Below are positions 32,964 through 43,239 of a DNA stretch of 64,000 bases, piece by piece. This stretch comes from Hydrogenovibrio sp965140365 (GTDB taxonomy: Bacteria; Pseudomonadota; Gammaproteobacteria; Thiomicrospirales; Thiomicrospiraceae): NCBI GenBank assembly GCA_965140365.1, contig OZ223196.1, one strand, 5' to 3'. The notes below the pieces were generated by a model. The model saw only the letters and a program-made list of their open reading frames with translations, was not told where the DNA came from and searched no databases. Position 1 is the stretch's first letter; every line of letters starts with the position of its first letter. The position numbers were made by a program, and so were the translations under genes.

Positions 32964-33653
32964 ATGGCAAAGTTGACGAAAAAACAAAAGCTTTATGCTG
33001 AAAAACTTGATGCCCTGAAGGCTTATGATGCTTTAGAAGGTTTTTCATTGGTATCCGAGTTGGCAACAGCGAAATTTGTTGAATCAGTAGATGTTTCCAT
33101 TAAATTGGGTATTGATCCTCGTAAATCCGATCAGGTTGTTCGTGGTGCGACGGTTATGCCGAATGGTACGGGTAAAGATGTGCGTGTTGCCGTCTTTACA
33201 GGCGAAGGGAATGCTGAAGCGGCGAAAGAAGCCGGTGCGGACTTCGTTGGTATGGATGAGTTGGCAGCTGAAATTAAAGGCGGCATGATGGATTTTGACG
33301 TGGTCATCGCGTCTCCGGATGCGATGCGTGTGGTTGGTATGCTTGGTCAGGTATTGGGGCCAAGAGGTTTGATGCCAAACCCAAAAACCGGAACGGTTAC
33401 GCCGGACGTTGTCGGGGCAATCAAAAACGCTAAATCCGGTCAGGTTCGTTTCCGCGCTGATAAAGCCGGTATCGTTCATGCATCCATTGGTAAGGTGGAT
33501 TTTGCACCGGAAAAACTGAAAGAAAATTTGAATGCGTTGATTGAAGATTTGAACAAAGCTAAGCCAGCTGCTGCGAAAGGGACTTACATGAAAAAAGTCA
33601 GTGTTTCCAGCACAATGGGGCCGGGTTTGTTGATTGATCAATCAACTTTGTAA
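32964..33653 (+). CDS. rplA: 50S ribosomal protein L1
   Basis: L1-stalk protein that binds 23S rRNA and, in relatives, represses its own rplK-rplA mRNA. 229 residues with the two-domain layout and the RNA-binding GPRGLMPNPKTGTV motif. An 18-bp perfect palindrome (33629-33646) lies in its last codons, just before the L10 leader. The initiating ATG follows rplK by six bases. Confidence 0.97.
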   Translation: MAKLTKKQKLYAEKLDALKAYDALEGFSLVSELATAKFVESVDVSIKLGIDPRKSDQVVRGATVMPNGTGKDVRVAVFTGEGNAEAAKEAGADFVGMDELAAEIKGGMMDFDVVIASPDAMRVVGMLGQVLGPRGLMPNPKTGTVTPDVVGAIKNAKSGQVRFRADKAGIVHASIGKVDFAPEKLKENLNALIEDLNKAKPAAAKGTYMKKVSVSSTMGPGLLIDQSTL

Positions 33654-33655
33654 GA

Positions 33656-33795
33656 ATTTCTGCATTTTGCAGAAGTGCGAATTGGGGCTCCTTAAGTTAA
33701 GCGAGTGCCCATCGCAGACCGTAGGCGAATGTGAAGCACATTCTTAATAGATTTAAGCCTACGTAGATGGAGGAGTTTGGTTTCTGACCAAACTG
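33656..33795 (+). promoter_or_regulatory. L10 leader (autoregulatory mRNA of rplJ-rplL)
   Basis: The 155-base rplA-rplJ spacer has the features of the L10-L12 binding leader: a first hairpin (TTCTGCA/TGCAGAA at 33658-33674), then GGGGCTCCTTAAGTTAAGCGAGTGCCC-type pairing near 33684-33712 and a long-range dyad around CGTAGGC/GCCTACG (33720-33726 with 33766-33772). In E. coli binding of L10(L12)4 here represses translation. The assignment is by position and these dyads. Confidence 0.75.
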
Positions 33796-33808
33796 TTTTG
33801 GAGGTTAT

Positions 33809-34306
33809 ATGGCACTCAAAATCGAAGATAAAAAAGCCGTTGTTGAAGAAGTTTCTGCGATTGCAGCGGAAGCGGGTTCATTGGTTGCGGCTGAATATCG
33901 CGGATTGACTGTTGAGCAATTAACCGAACTTCGTTCTAAAGCACGTGAAGCCAATGTATCAATTCGAGTTGTGAAAAATACATTGATTCGTCGTGCTGTG
34001 GCGGGAACAAAATTTGAAGACATGGCCGACACTTTTTCCGGTCCGTTGATCTTTGCTTTCTCTGGAGAAGAGTTAGGGAATGCAGCGCGTGTTTTCAAAG
34101 ATTTCGCAAAAACGAATGAAGCTTTGGTTGTGAAGTCATTGTCCATTGGTGATGGCGTTCTAGATGCTGGTCAGTTGTCTGCTATTGCAGCACTACCGAC
34201 TTACGACGAAGCCTTGAGCAAGTTGTTGTATGTCATGAAAGAGCCTGTGGCTAAATTGGCACGCGGTCTTGTTGCTGTTAAAGAGCAAAAAGAAGAAGCG
34301 GCCTAA
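33809..34306 (+). CDS. rplJ: 50S ribosomal protein L10
   Basis: Base of the L7/L12 stalk and the repressor of its own leader. 165 residues: N-terminal RNA-binding domain (EYRGLTVEQLTELRSKARE, VVKNTLIRRA) and a C-terminal helix (LARGLVAVKEQKEEAA) that carries L12 dimers. GGAGG precedes the ATG. Confidence 0.97.
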   Translation: MALKIEDKKAVVEEVSAIAAEAGSLVAAEYRGLTVEQLTELRSKAREANVSIRVVKNTLIRRAVAGTKFEDMADTFSGPLIFAFSGEELGNAARVFKDFAKTNEALVVKSLSIGDGVLDAGQLSAIAALPTYDEALSKLLYVMKEPVAKLARGLVAVKEQKEEAA

Positions 34307-34343
34307 TCGCTTGATTCGAAATTATTAATTTAAGGAAATAAAA

Positions 34344-34715
34344 ATGGCAATTACAAAAGAAGATATTTTAGAAGCTGTTGCTAACATGTCCGTAATGGAA
34401 GTTGTTGAACTTGTTGAAGCAATGGAAGAAAAATTTGGCGTATCTGCAGCGGCTGTTGCAGTAGCTGGTCCTGCTGGCGACGCTGGCGGTGCGGCAGAAG
34501 AGAAAACTGAGTTTGACGTTGTTCTTACTGGCGCTGGTGACAATAAAGTGGCTGCGATCAAAGCCGTTCGTGGTGCAACGGGTCTTGGGCTTAAAGAAGC
34601 TAAAGAAGCCGTTGAAAGCGCTCCGTTCACGCTTAAAGAAGGTGTTTCTAAAGAAGAAGCAGAAGCACTTGCTAACGATCTTAAAGAAGCTGGAATTGAA
34701 GTCGAAGTTAAGTAA
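34344..34715 (+). CDS. rplL: 50S ribosomal protein L7/L12
   Basis: Flexible stalk protein that recruits translation GTPases. 123 residues: N-terminal dimer domain, alanine/glycine hinge (about 37-52) and C-terminal domain with the conserved KVAAIKAVRGATGLGLKEAK. AAGGAAAT precedes the ATG. It lies 37 bases after rplJ. Confidence 0.98.
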   Translation: MAITKEDILEAVANMSVMEVVELVEAMEEKFGVSAAAVAVAGPAGDAGGAAEEKTEFDVVLTGAGDNKVAAIKAVRGATGLGLKEAKEAVESAPFTLKEGVSKEEAEALANDLKEAGIEVEVK

Positions 34716-34748
34716 GACTTTCAATTCCGCTCTTGTAGCATGAAAAAT

Positions 34749-34773
34749 GGCTGGCGCTTTGCGTCGGCCTTTT
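34749..34773 (+). terminator. Attenuator-like hairpin between rplL and rpoB
   Basis: A nine-pair stem (34749-34757 with 34761-34769, two G-T pairs), TTT loop, then TTTT. A partial terminator at this place reduces rpoBC relative to rplJL in E. coli. A second weaker hairpin lies near 34856-34872. Confidence 0.65.
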
Positions 34774-34901
34774 GTTGTTTATGGTAGTGTGTAAAAGTGT
34801 AATCAATAGGAAGGCTGTTGCAAGCCGCTGTTATTACAGTTTTATGCATTTTTTGGGAAGACTTTTTCTTCCTTTAATTTAGTCGAATGTTGGGGTAATT
34901 G

Positions 34902-37900
34902 ATGGCCTATTCTTTAACTGAAAAGAAACGTATTCGTAAAGATTTTGCGAGACGACCTTCTATTCTGGAAGTTCCATATCTTCTTTCTTTGCAGAAAGAG
35001 TCTTTTAAAGAGTTTTTGCAAGTTGATAAAAAGCCGCTGGAGCGTGATCCAGTCGGTTTGCATGCTGCTTTTTCTTCCGTTTTCCCGATTCATGGTGTAG
35101 CGGGTACAGCGGATTTAGAATATGTCAGTTATACGATGGGTCAACCTGAGTTTGACGTAAAAGAATGTAAGCAACGCGGTGTCACTTATTCTTCGCCATT
35201 GCGCGTTAAGATGCGTTTGGTGTTGTTTGATAAAGATGCACCAGCGGGTAAACGCCCTGTTAAGGATGTTAAAGAGCAGGAAGTGTATCTAGGCGATGTT
35301 CCGTTGATGACGGAAAACGGCACCTTTGTTATTAACGGTACTGAGCGAGTTATTGTGACTCAGTTGCACCGTTCTCCAGGGGTTATTTTTGACAGCGATC
35401 GCGGTAAGTCTCACTCTTCCGGTAAAGTGCTGTTTAACGCCCGTATTATTCCATACCGTGGTTCTTGGTTGGATTTTGAATTTGATCACAACGATTGTGT
35501 ATTTGTTCGAATTGACCGTCGTCGTAAGCTACCGGTTTCCGTCATCTTCCGCGCCATGGGCTTCTCGACAGAAGAGGTTTTGGATACCTTCTTTGATCAT
35601 TCAGAGATTAGCTACAAGTCTGGCAAGTTTGTCATGAAACTGGTACCGGAACAGCTAAAAGGTCAGTCTGCAGCGTTTGATATTACCGATGGTAAAGAAG
35701 TGTTCGTAAAAGCCGGGAAGAAAATTACGGCGCGCACTGTTAAGCAGTTACAAGAAGCGAAAATTAAATCGATTATCGTCCCGGATGAGTTTCTGGTCGG
35801 TAAGGTTCTGTCTTCCGGGATTATGAATGAAGAAACCGGTGAGTTGGTGGCTCGTGCGAATGAAGTCATGACGGCAGACCTGGTGGAAACCATCAAAGGC
35901 ATCAAAGGGTTGTCCTTTAAAGTTCTGTTTATTGATGACTTGGAAAATGGTGCTTATATTTCCGATACGCTGAACCTGGACACCACCACTTCACAATTAG
36001 AAGCGCAAATTGAAATTTATCGTATGATGCGCCCAGGTGAGCCGCCGACGAAAGAGTCTTCTGAAGCGTTGTTTAACAGCTTATTCTTTGATGATTCGCG
36101 CTATGACTTGTCTTCTGTTGGTCGTATGAAATTAAACCGTCGTTTGGGTCGTAAAGACAATGATGGCAGTTTGGTTCTTGAAAACGAAGACATTGTTGAT
36201 GTGGTTAAAGAGTTGTTGAATATCCGTAATGGCTTGAGCACTATTGATGATATTGATACGTTGGGTAATCGTCGTATTCGTGCCGTGGGTGAAATGGCTG
36301 AAAATGCTTTCCGTGTCGGTTTAGTACGTGTTGAACGTGCTGTAAAAGAGCGTTTGAACCAAGCGGAAACCGATGGGTTGTTACCGCAGGACTTGATTAA
36401 CGCTAAGCCGGTTTCGGCTGCCATTAAAGAATTCTTTGGCTCCAGCCAACTTTCTCAGTTTATGGACCAGGTGAACCCGCTATCCGAGGTCACCCACAAA
36501 CGTCGTGTTTCGGCCTTGGGGCCTGGCGGTCTAACGCGCGAGCGTGCTGGTTTTGAAGTGCGTGACGTTCACCCGACGCACTATGGACGTGTGTGCCCGA
36601 TCGAAACGCCTGAAGGACCAAATATCGGTCTGATTAATACTTTGGCGATTTATGCAAAAACCAATAAGTATGGCTTTTTAGAAACACCTTACCGCAAGGT
36701 TGTGGACGGTAAAGTTACCGATGAAGTCGAATATGTTTCTGCGATTGATGAAGCGCAGTACGTCATCGCTCAGGCCAGTGCGGCAACAGATGAAAAGAAC
36801 CATCTGACCGATGAGTTGGTGACGGCGAGACATAAAAATGAAACCATTTTAGCCTCGTCTAAAGACATCGATTATATGGATGTTTCGCCGAAGCAAATCG
36901 TTTCGGTGGCGGCGTCCTTGATTCCATTCCTGGAACACGATGATGCTAACCGTGCCTTGATGGGCTCTAACATGCAGCGTCAGGCCGTGCCAACATTGCG
37001 CGCCGATAAGCCTTTGGTTGGGACCGGGATTGAAAAAACCGTTGCCATTGACTCGGGTGTAACGGTGATTGCCAATCGTGGCGGTGAAGTCGTTTCCGCT
37101 GATGCCGCCCGTATTGTCGTGCGTGCGAATCAGGATGAAATCGCTGTCGGTGAGACCGGTGTGGATATTTATAACCTGATCAAATATCAGCGTTCGAACC
37201 AAAACACTTGTATCAACCAAAAGCCAATCGTGAAAGCCGGTGACGCCGTGTCTCGCGGTGATGTTTTGGCTGATGGGCCTTCTACCGATTTGGGTGAACT
37301 GGCCATTGGTCAAAATATGCGCATCGCGTTTATGCCTTGGAATGGTTACAACTTTGAGGATTCCATTTTGGTTTCCGAACGCGTGGTTCAAGAAGACCGT
37401 TATACGTCCATTCACATTGAAGAGTTGACGTGTTTGGCGCGTGATACCAAACTCGGGCCGGAAGAGGTTACATCCGATATTCCGAATGTCGGTGAAGCGG
37501 CGTTGTCTCGCTTGGACGAGTCTGGCATCGTGTATGTCGGCGCGGAAGTGAAGCAGGGCGATATTCTGGTTGGTAAGGTGACGCCAAAAGGTGAAACCCA
37601 GTTGACGCCGGAAGAAAAGCTTCTACGTGCGATTTTCGGTGAGAAAGCATCCGACGTTAAAGATACGTCTTTGCGTGTTGGTAAAGGCGTTGAAGGAACG
37701 GTTATTGATGTTCAGGTCTTCACCCGTGAAGGCGTTAAGAAAGATGCGCGAGCTATGGCGATTCAGGAAGATGAGTTGCAGCGTGTTCGTAAAGATATCG
37801 ACGAGCAATATAAAATTTTGGAAGTCGATACCCTGAGACGAATTGAGCAGATGATAGTTGGCAAAAAGCTGGTTGATGGTAAAGCCGTCACAGCCGAAAT

Positions 37901-38960
37901 GCTTGCAGATTTACCGACTGAAAAATGGTTCGGTCTGAACTTGAAAGACGAAGAATTGGTCAATCACTTAGAGGCGCTAGAAAAACAACTGGTGTTGAAG
38001 AAAGAAGAATTGAACAATGCGTTCGAAGAGAAGAAGAAAAAGCTAACACAAGGCGATGATTTGCAGCCGGGTGTTTCGAAGATGGTAAAAGTGTATGTGG
38101 CGGTCAAACGTCGCATTCAACCGGGTGATAAAATGGCCGGTCGTCACGGGAACAAGGGTGTTATCTCTCGAATCTGTCCTGTTGAAGACATGCCTTATGA
38201 TGAAACCGGGCGTCCGGTCGATATCTGCTTGAACCCTCTGGGTGTTCCGTCTCGTATGAACGTCGGGCAAATCTTGGAAACTCACCTAGGCTTGGCCGCG
38301 GCAGGCCTGGGCGAAAAGATCAATGTCATGCTGGAACAGCAAGCTGACATTAAGGAGCTGAAAGGTTTCTTACATCAAATCTATAACGAAACACAGGGTC
38401 AAAGCGTTGACTTCGATAGCCTAAGTGATGCTGAAATTATTGAGCTGGCGGGTAACTTGCGTAAAGGTGTTCCAATGGCTTCCCCGGTATTTGACGGGGC
38501 TTCGGAAGGTCAAATTAAGTCGCTTCTACGTTTGGCTGATTTGCCTGAATCTGGACAAATGACACTGTTTGATGGTGTGACGGGTCAAGAATTTGATCGT
38601 CCGGTGACAGTTGGTTACATGTACTACTTGAAATTGAACCACTTGGTCGATGATAAAATGCACGCGCGTTCAACTGGACCTTACAGTCTGGTTACTCAGC
38701 AGCCATTGGGTGGTAAAGCCCAGTTTGGTGGTCAGCGTTTCGGTGAGATGGAGGTTTGGGCATTGGAAGCTTACGGTGCGGCCTTTACATTGCAAGAGAT
38801 GTTGACGGTGAAGTCGGATGACTTAAACGGGCGTACTAAAATGTATAAAAACATTGTCGATGGTAACGAGTATATGGAACCTGGTATTCCAGAGTCGTTT
38901 AGCGTATTGCGCAAAGAAATTCGCGCTTTGGGTATTGATATTGAGTTGGAGCAAGAATAA
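34902..38960 (+). CDS. rpoB: RNA polymerase subunit beta
   Basis: Catalytic subunit of RNA polymerase, 1352 residues, close to E. coli length. The rifampicin region reads SSQLSQFMDQVNPLSEVTHK, with Val where E. coli has Asn518, and continues into SALGPGGLTRERAGFEVRDV. Downstream GDKMAGRHGNKGVI and the C-terminal GGKAQFGGQRFGEMEVWALE anchor are intact. ATG 34902 follows TTGGGG; a TTG three bases upstream is unlikely. It overlaps rpoC by one base of the stop codon. Confidence 0.98.
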   Translation: MAYSLTEKKRIRKDFARRPSILEVPYLLSLQKESFKEFLQVDKKPLERDPVGLHAAFSSVFPIHGVAGTADLEYVSYTMGQPEFDVKECKQRGVTYSSPLRVKMRLVLFDKDAPAGKRPVKDVKEQEVYLGDVPLMTENGTFVINGTERVIVTQLHRSPGVIFDSDRGKSHSSGKVLFNARIIPYRGSWLDFEFDHNDCVFVRIDRRRKLPVSVIFRAMGFSTEEVLDTFFDHSEISYKSGKFVMKLVPEQLKGQSAAFDITDGKEVFVKAGKKITARTVKQLQEAKIKSIIVPDEFLVGKVLSSGIMNEETGELVARANEVMTADLVETIKGIKGLSFKVLFIDDLENGAYISDTLNLDTTTSQLEAQIEIYRMMRPGEPPTKESSEALFNSLFFDDSRYDLSSVGRMKLNRRLGRKDNDGSLVLENEDIVDVVKELLNIRNGLSTIDDIDTLGNRRIRAVGEMAENAFRVGLVRVERAVKERLNQAETDGLLPQDLINAKPVSAAIKEFFGSSQLSQFMDQVNPLSEVTHKRRVSALGPGGLTRERAGFEVRDVHPTHYGRVCPIETPEGPNIGLINTLAIYAKTNKYGFLETPYRKVVDGKVTDEVEYVSAIDEAQYVIAQASAATDEKNHLTDELVTARHKNETILASSKDIDYMDVSPKQIVSVAASLIPFLEHDDANRALMGSNMQRQAVPTLRADKPLVGTGIEKTVAIDSGVTVIANRGGEVVSADAARIVVRANQDEIAVGETGVDIYNLIKYQRSNQNTCINQKPIVKAGDAVSRGDVLADGPSTDLGELAIGQNMRIAFMPWNGYNFEDSILVSERVVQEDRYTSIHIEELTCLARDTKLGPEEVTSDIPNVGEAALSRLDESGIVYVGAEVKQGDILVGKVTPKGETQLTPEEKLLRAIFGEKASDVKDTSLRVGKGVEGTVIDVQVFTREGVKKDARAMAIQEDELQRVRKDIDEQYKILEVDTLRRIEQMIVGKKLVDGKAVTAEMLADLPTEKWFGLNLKDEELVNHLEALEKQLVLKKEELNNAFEEKKKKLTQGDDLQPGVSKMVKVYVAVKRRIQPGDKMAGRHGNKGVISRICPVEDMPYDETGRPVDICLNPLGVPSRMNVGQILETHLGLAAAGLGEKINVMLEQQADIKELKGFLHQIYNETQGQSVDFDSLSDAEIIELAGNLRKGVPMASPVFDGASEGQIKSLLRLADLPESGQMTLFDGVTGQEFDRPVTVGYMYYLKLNHLVDDKMHARSTGPYSLVTQQPLGGKAQFGGQRFGEMEVWALEAYGAAFTLQEMLTVKSDDLNGRTKMYKNIVDGNEYMEPGIPESFSVLRKEIRALGIDIELEQE

Positions 38961-41900
38961 TGAAAGATTTGTTAGGATTCCTGAAAAAACAAAATGTATC
39001 GAATGAATTCGATACGATTAAAGTTACACTTGCTTCACCGGAAAAGATTCGTTCTTGGTCTTATGGCGAAGTCAAAAAACCGGAAACCATTAACTACCGT
39101 ACGTTCAAGCCGGAAAGAGATGGGCTTTTCTGTGCCAAAATTTTCGGGCCAATTCGTGATTATGAGTGCTTGTGTGGTAAATATAAGCGCTTGAAGCATC
39201 GCGGCGTCATTTGTGAAAAATGTGGTGTTGAAGTCACGCAATCCAAGGTGCGTCGTGAGCGTATGGGGCATATTGACCTAGCCACTTCCGTTGCACATAT
39301 TTGGTTCTTGAAGTCTTTGCCATCCCGTATCGGCTTGATGCTGGATATGACACTGAAAGAAATTGAGGCGGTTCTGTATTTCGAAGCCTTTATGGTTGTC
39401 GATCCTGGTTTGACGCCGTTGGAGCCGTGGCAGCTGTTGAGCGAAGAAGAATACTTGGATGCCATGGATGAGTATGGTGATGAGTTTGAAGCGCAAATGG
39501 GTGCGGAAGCCATTAAGAAAATGCTGCAATCCATCGATTTGGATGCGGAGGCGACTCGTCTGCGTGAAGAAATGGATGCCACCAGCTCTGAGACCAAGCA
39601 GAAAAAGATTTCAAAGCGTTTGAAGTTAATCGATTCTTTTATTCAATCGGGTAATAAGCCAGAGTGGATGATTTTGGACGTACTGCCAGTATTGCCACCC
39701 GAGTTGAGACCTTTGGTTCCTTTGGACGGTGGTCGTTTCGCGACTTCCGATTTGAATGATTTATATCGTCGTGTCATTAACCGTAACAACCGTTTGAAGC
39801 GCCTGTTGGATTTAATGGCGCCGGACATTATCGTTCGAAACGAAAAACGTATGCTTCAGGAGTCGGTTGACTCGATGTTGGATAACGGCCGTCGTGGTCG
39901 TGCCGTAACCGGTACGAATAAGCGCCAGTTGAAATCCTTGGCGGATATGATCAAAGGTAAACAAGGCCGTTTCCGTCAAAACTTGCTTGGTAAGCGTGTG
40001 GATTACTCGGGCCGTTCGGTTATCGTGGTCGGGCCGTCTTTACGCCTTCACCAGTGTGGTTTGCCGAAAAAAATGGCATTGGAACTGTTTAAGCCATTTA
40101 TTTTCAGTAAATTGCAAAAACGTGGTCTGGCAACCACCATTAAAGCCGCCAAAAAAATGGTTGAGCAAGGCTTGCCGGAAGTATGGGATGTCTTGGATGA
40201 AGTGATTCGTGAACACCCGGTTCTTTTGAACCGTGCTCCGACATTGCACAGATTGGGTATTCAGGCGTTTGAGCCGGTCCTGATCGAAGGTAAAGCGATC
40301 AATTTGCACCCATTGGTGTGTTCGGCCTTTAACGCCGACTTCGATGGTGACCAAATGGCCGTACACGTTCCGTTGTCGTTGGAAGCGCAGTTGGAAGCGC
40401 GGACGTTAATGATGTCCACTAATAACCTCTTGTCACCTGCGAATGGTGATCCGATCATCGTGCCGTCTCAGGACGTTGTCTTGGGTCTTTATTACATTAC
40501 GCGTGAACGTGTGAATGCGATTGGTGAAGGGAAAGCATTTTCAAATTGGATGGAGGTTCAGCGCGCCATGGAAGCGGGTGCTGTCCACGTTCATACCAAG
40601 ATCAAACTGAAAATAGAAGAGACGGTCATTGACGATGTAGGTGTCGAGTCCGTTAAAAAAGGCTTGGTGGATACGACGGCTGGTCGAGCATTGTTGTTAA
40701 GCATTCTGCCGAAGGGCTTAAGTTTTGACTTGTTGAACTTGAACTTGACCAAAAAGAACATTTCTAAGGCATTGAATACTTGCTACCGTTTATTGGGGCC
40801 AAAAGAGACCGTTATTTTTGCGGATCAGCTCATGTATGCCGGCTTTAAATGGTCGACTTTGGCTGGTTTGTCTTTCTGTTCTGACGATATGTTGATTCCA
40901 GATGATAAAGCGCCGATTATTGAACGCGCTGATGATCAGGTTGCAGAGATTCAAAAGCAGTTTGCGCAAGGCCTGGTTACAGAAGGCGAGCGTTATAACA
41001 AGGTTGTGGATATTTGGTCGCATACCAATGAGTTGGTTACCAAGTCCATGATGGATGAGCTGCAGTTTGAAACAGTAACGGATTCGGAAGGTAAGGAAGT
41101 TCAGCAAACCTCCTTTAACTCGGTCTATATGATGGCCGATTCTGGGGCGCGTGGTTCCGTTGCGCAGATGCGTCAGCTTGGCGGTATGCGTGGTTTGATG
41201 GCGAAGCCGGATGGTTCCATCATCGAAACACCTATCACCGCTAACTTCCGTGAAGGCTTGAACGTCTTGCAGTACTTTATCTCGACGCACGGTGCACGTA
41301 AGGGTTTGGCGGATACAGCCTTGAAAACAGCCAACTCCGGTTATCTAACACGTCGTTTGGTGGATGTTGCGCAAGATGTTGTTGTGACAGAAGCAGACTG
41401 TGGTACGAATGCCGGCATCACTATGGCCCCTCATGTTGAAGGTGGTGAAGTTGTTGAAGAGTTGAAAGAACGTATTCTAGGGCGCGTGGTTGCTGAAGAT
41501 GTACTTGCTTTGGATGGCGAAGTGATTGTGGCCAATGGAACGCTGTTGGATGAGCGCTTGGTTAAATTGATTGATGAATCCGGTGTGGATTCTGTCAAGG
41601 TGCGTTCGCCAATCACATGTGAAACCAAATTCGGTATCTGTCAAAAATGTTATGGACGCGATTTGGCTAGAGGTCACATGGTGAACTTGGGTGAAGCGGT
41701 CGGTGTTATGGCGGCACAGTCCATTGGTGAACCGGGTACTCAGCTGACCATGCGTACTTTCCACATCGGTGGTACGGCGTCCGCTTCAACGGCGCAAAGC
41801 CAGGTTGAAGTGAAGCACGAAGGTAAGGTCAAATTTGACAACCTTAAAACCATTCAAAACTCAGAAAACCAACTGGTTGTAACGTCACGTTCTGGTGAAA

Positions 41901-43174
41901 TCTCCATTTTGGATTCGATGGGTCGTGAGAAAGAGCGGTACAAAATTCCTTACGGTTCTGTCTTGAATGTTGAGGATGGTACGGATGCAACTTCCGGTAA
42001 AGTATTGGCTACTTGGGATGCGCATACGCACCCAGTTATTACTGAAGCGGAAGGTGAAATTCAGTTCGGGAACTTTGAAGGCGCTGTTGAAGAACATACC
42101 GACGAATTGACTGGCTTAACGACGCATGTTGTTAAGAGTGCCAAAGAACGATCTTCTGCTACGAAGGAAGCCAGACCTTATATTCAGTTGGTGGATGAAA
42201 CCGGTGAAGTGGTTCCGTTCCCGGGTACTCAAACGCCAGCGATTTATTATTTGCCAGAAAACTCAATCGTTGTGGTGAACCAAGCTGATAAAGTCGGTGG
42301 CGGTGATATCTTGGCGAGAATCCCTCAGGAATCTTCCAAAACAAAAGATATTACGGGTGGTCTACCTCGAGTGGCGGACTTGTTCGAAGCGCGTATTCCA
42401 AAAGAGCCTGCTATTATGGCGGAAGTTTCCGGTGTGGTCGGCTTTGGTAAAGAAACCAAAGGTAAACAGCGTCTGGTCATTACACAAGACAGTGGCGAGC
42501 AACATGAAACGTTGATTCCGAAATGGCGTAGTGTTGATGTGTTCGAAGGTGAGCGCGTTGAAAAAGGGGATGTTATTGTGGATGGTAATCCAAACCCACA
42601 TGATATTCTTCGATTGCTGGGCGTTGAGGAGTTGACGAAATACATCGTTGATGAAGTACAAGATGTTTATCGCCTGCAAGGTGTTCGCATTAATGATAAG
42701 CACATTGAAACAGTGGTTCGCCAAATGCTGCGTAAGGTTGAAATTAAGGCCTCCGGTGATACGGGCTTGATTAAAGGCGAGCAAGCCGAGTTTGCAAGAG
42801 TGCTTGAGTTGAATGAGGGGGCTACGACAGAAGGTAATGTTGAAGCAAGCTTTCAGAGAGTGCTTTTGGGGATTACCAAAGCCTCTTTGGCAACGGAGTC
42901 CTTCATCTCGGCGGCTTCTTTCCAAGAGACTACCCGCGTTCTGACGGAAGCGGCTGTCAGCGGTAAAGAAGATAAGCTGGTCGGCTTGAAAGAGAATGTA
43001 ATTGTGGGACGCCTGATTCCTGCCGGTACCGGTTTTGCATATCACCAAGCCAGAAAAGAGGCGAATGAAAAAACCCAGAGAGAGCTAACCGCTTTCATGG
43101 ATGCACAGGATGATGAAACAGTTCAACCAGAGATGGTAGAAGAAGATTCGTCTGTAACCGAAGTGTCGGAATAA
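38960..43174 (+). CDS. rpoC: RNA polymerase subunit beta-prime
   Basis: Largest polymerase subunit, 1404 residues. The N-terminal zinc site (CLCGKYKRLKHRGVICEKCG), the catalytic metal motif NADFDGDQMAVH, the bridge/trigger region GARGSVAQMRQLGGMRGLM and the second zinc cluster (CGTNAG, CETKFGICQKCYG) are visible. The start overlaps the rpoB stop as TAATGA, so translation is coupled. Confidence 0.98.
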   Translation: MKDLLGFLKKQNVSNEFDTIKVTLASPEKIRSWSYGEVKKPETINYRTFKPERDGLFCAKIFGPIRDYECLCGKYKRLKHRGVICEKCGVEVTQSKVRRERMGHIDLATSVAHIWFLKSLPSRIGLMLDMTLKEIEAVLYFEAFMVVDPGLTPLEPWQLLSEEEYLDAMDEYGDEFEAQMGAEAIKKMLQSIDLDAEATRLREEMDATSSETKQKKISKRLKLIDSFIQSGNKPEWMILDVLPVLPPELRPLVPLDGGRFATSDLNDLYRRVINRNNRLKRLLDLMAPDIIVRNEKRMLQESVDSMLDNGRRGRAVTGTNKRQLKSLADMIKGKQGRFRQNLLGKRVDYSGRSVIVVGPSLRLHQCGLPKKMALELFKPFIFSKLQKRGLATTIKAAKKMVEQGLPEVWDVLDEVIREHPVLLNRAPTLHRLGIQAFEPVLIEGKAINLHPLVCSAFNADFDGDQMAVHVPLSLEAQLEARTLMMSTNNLLSPANGDPIIVPSQDVVLGLYYITRERVNAIGEGKAFSNWMEVQRAMEAGAVHVHTKIKLKIEETVIDDVGVESVKKGLVDTTAGRALLLSILPKGLSFDLLNLNLTKKNISKALNTCYRLLGPKETVIFADQLMYAGFKWSTLAGLSFCSDDMLIPDDKAPIIERADDQVAEIQKQFAQGLVTEGERYNKVVDIWSHTNELVTKSMMDELQFETVTDSEGKEVQQTSFNSVYMMADSGARGSVAQMRQLGGMRGLMAKPDGSIIETPITANFREGLNVLQYFISTHGARKGLADTALKTANSGYLTRRLVDVAQDVVVTEADCGTNAGITMAPHVEGGEVVEELKERILGRVVAEDVLALDGEVIVANGTLLDERLVKLIDESGVDSVKVRSPITCETKFGICQKCYGRDLARGHMVNLGEAVGVMAAQSIGEPGTQLTMRTFHIGGTASASTAQSQVEVKHEGKVKFDNLKTIQNSENQLVVTSRSGEISILDSMGREKERYKIPYGSVLNVEDGTDATSGKVLATWDAHTHPVITEAEGEIQFGNFEGAVEEHTDELTGLTTHVVKSAKERSSATKEARPYIQLVDETGEVVPFPGTQTPAIYYLPENSIVVVNQADKVGGGDILARIPQESSKTKDITGGLPRVADLFEARIPKEPAIMAEVSGVVGFGKETKGKQRLVITQDSGEQHETLIPKWRSVDVFEGERVEKGDVIVDGNPNPHDILRLLGVEELTKYIVDEVQDVYRLQGVRINDKHIETVVRQMLRKVEIKASGDTGLIKGEQAEFARVLELNEGATTEGNVEASFQRVLLGITKASLATESFISAASFQETTRVLTEAAVSGKEDKLVGLKENVIVGRLIPAGTGFAYHQARKEANEKTQRELTAFMDAQDDETVQPEMVEEDSSVTEVSE

Positions 43175-43210
43175 GTTTGAAATTCATTGAATAATTTCAT
43201 TAACTTATAC

Positions 43211-43239
43211 TTGACAATGTAACGTGGGATCTCTAAAAT
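43211..43239 (+). promoter_or_regulatory. Promoter of the str operon, with a dyad over the -10 box
   Basis: Consensus TTGACA (43211-43216), 17-base spacer and TAAAAT (43234-43239). The inverted repeat GTGGGAT/ATCCCAC (43224-43230 and 43238-43244) surrounds the -10 box and could be an operator or a remnant rpoC terminator without T-run. Confidence 0.85.
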
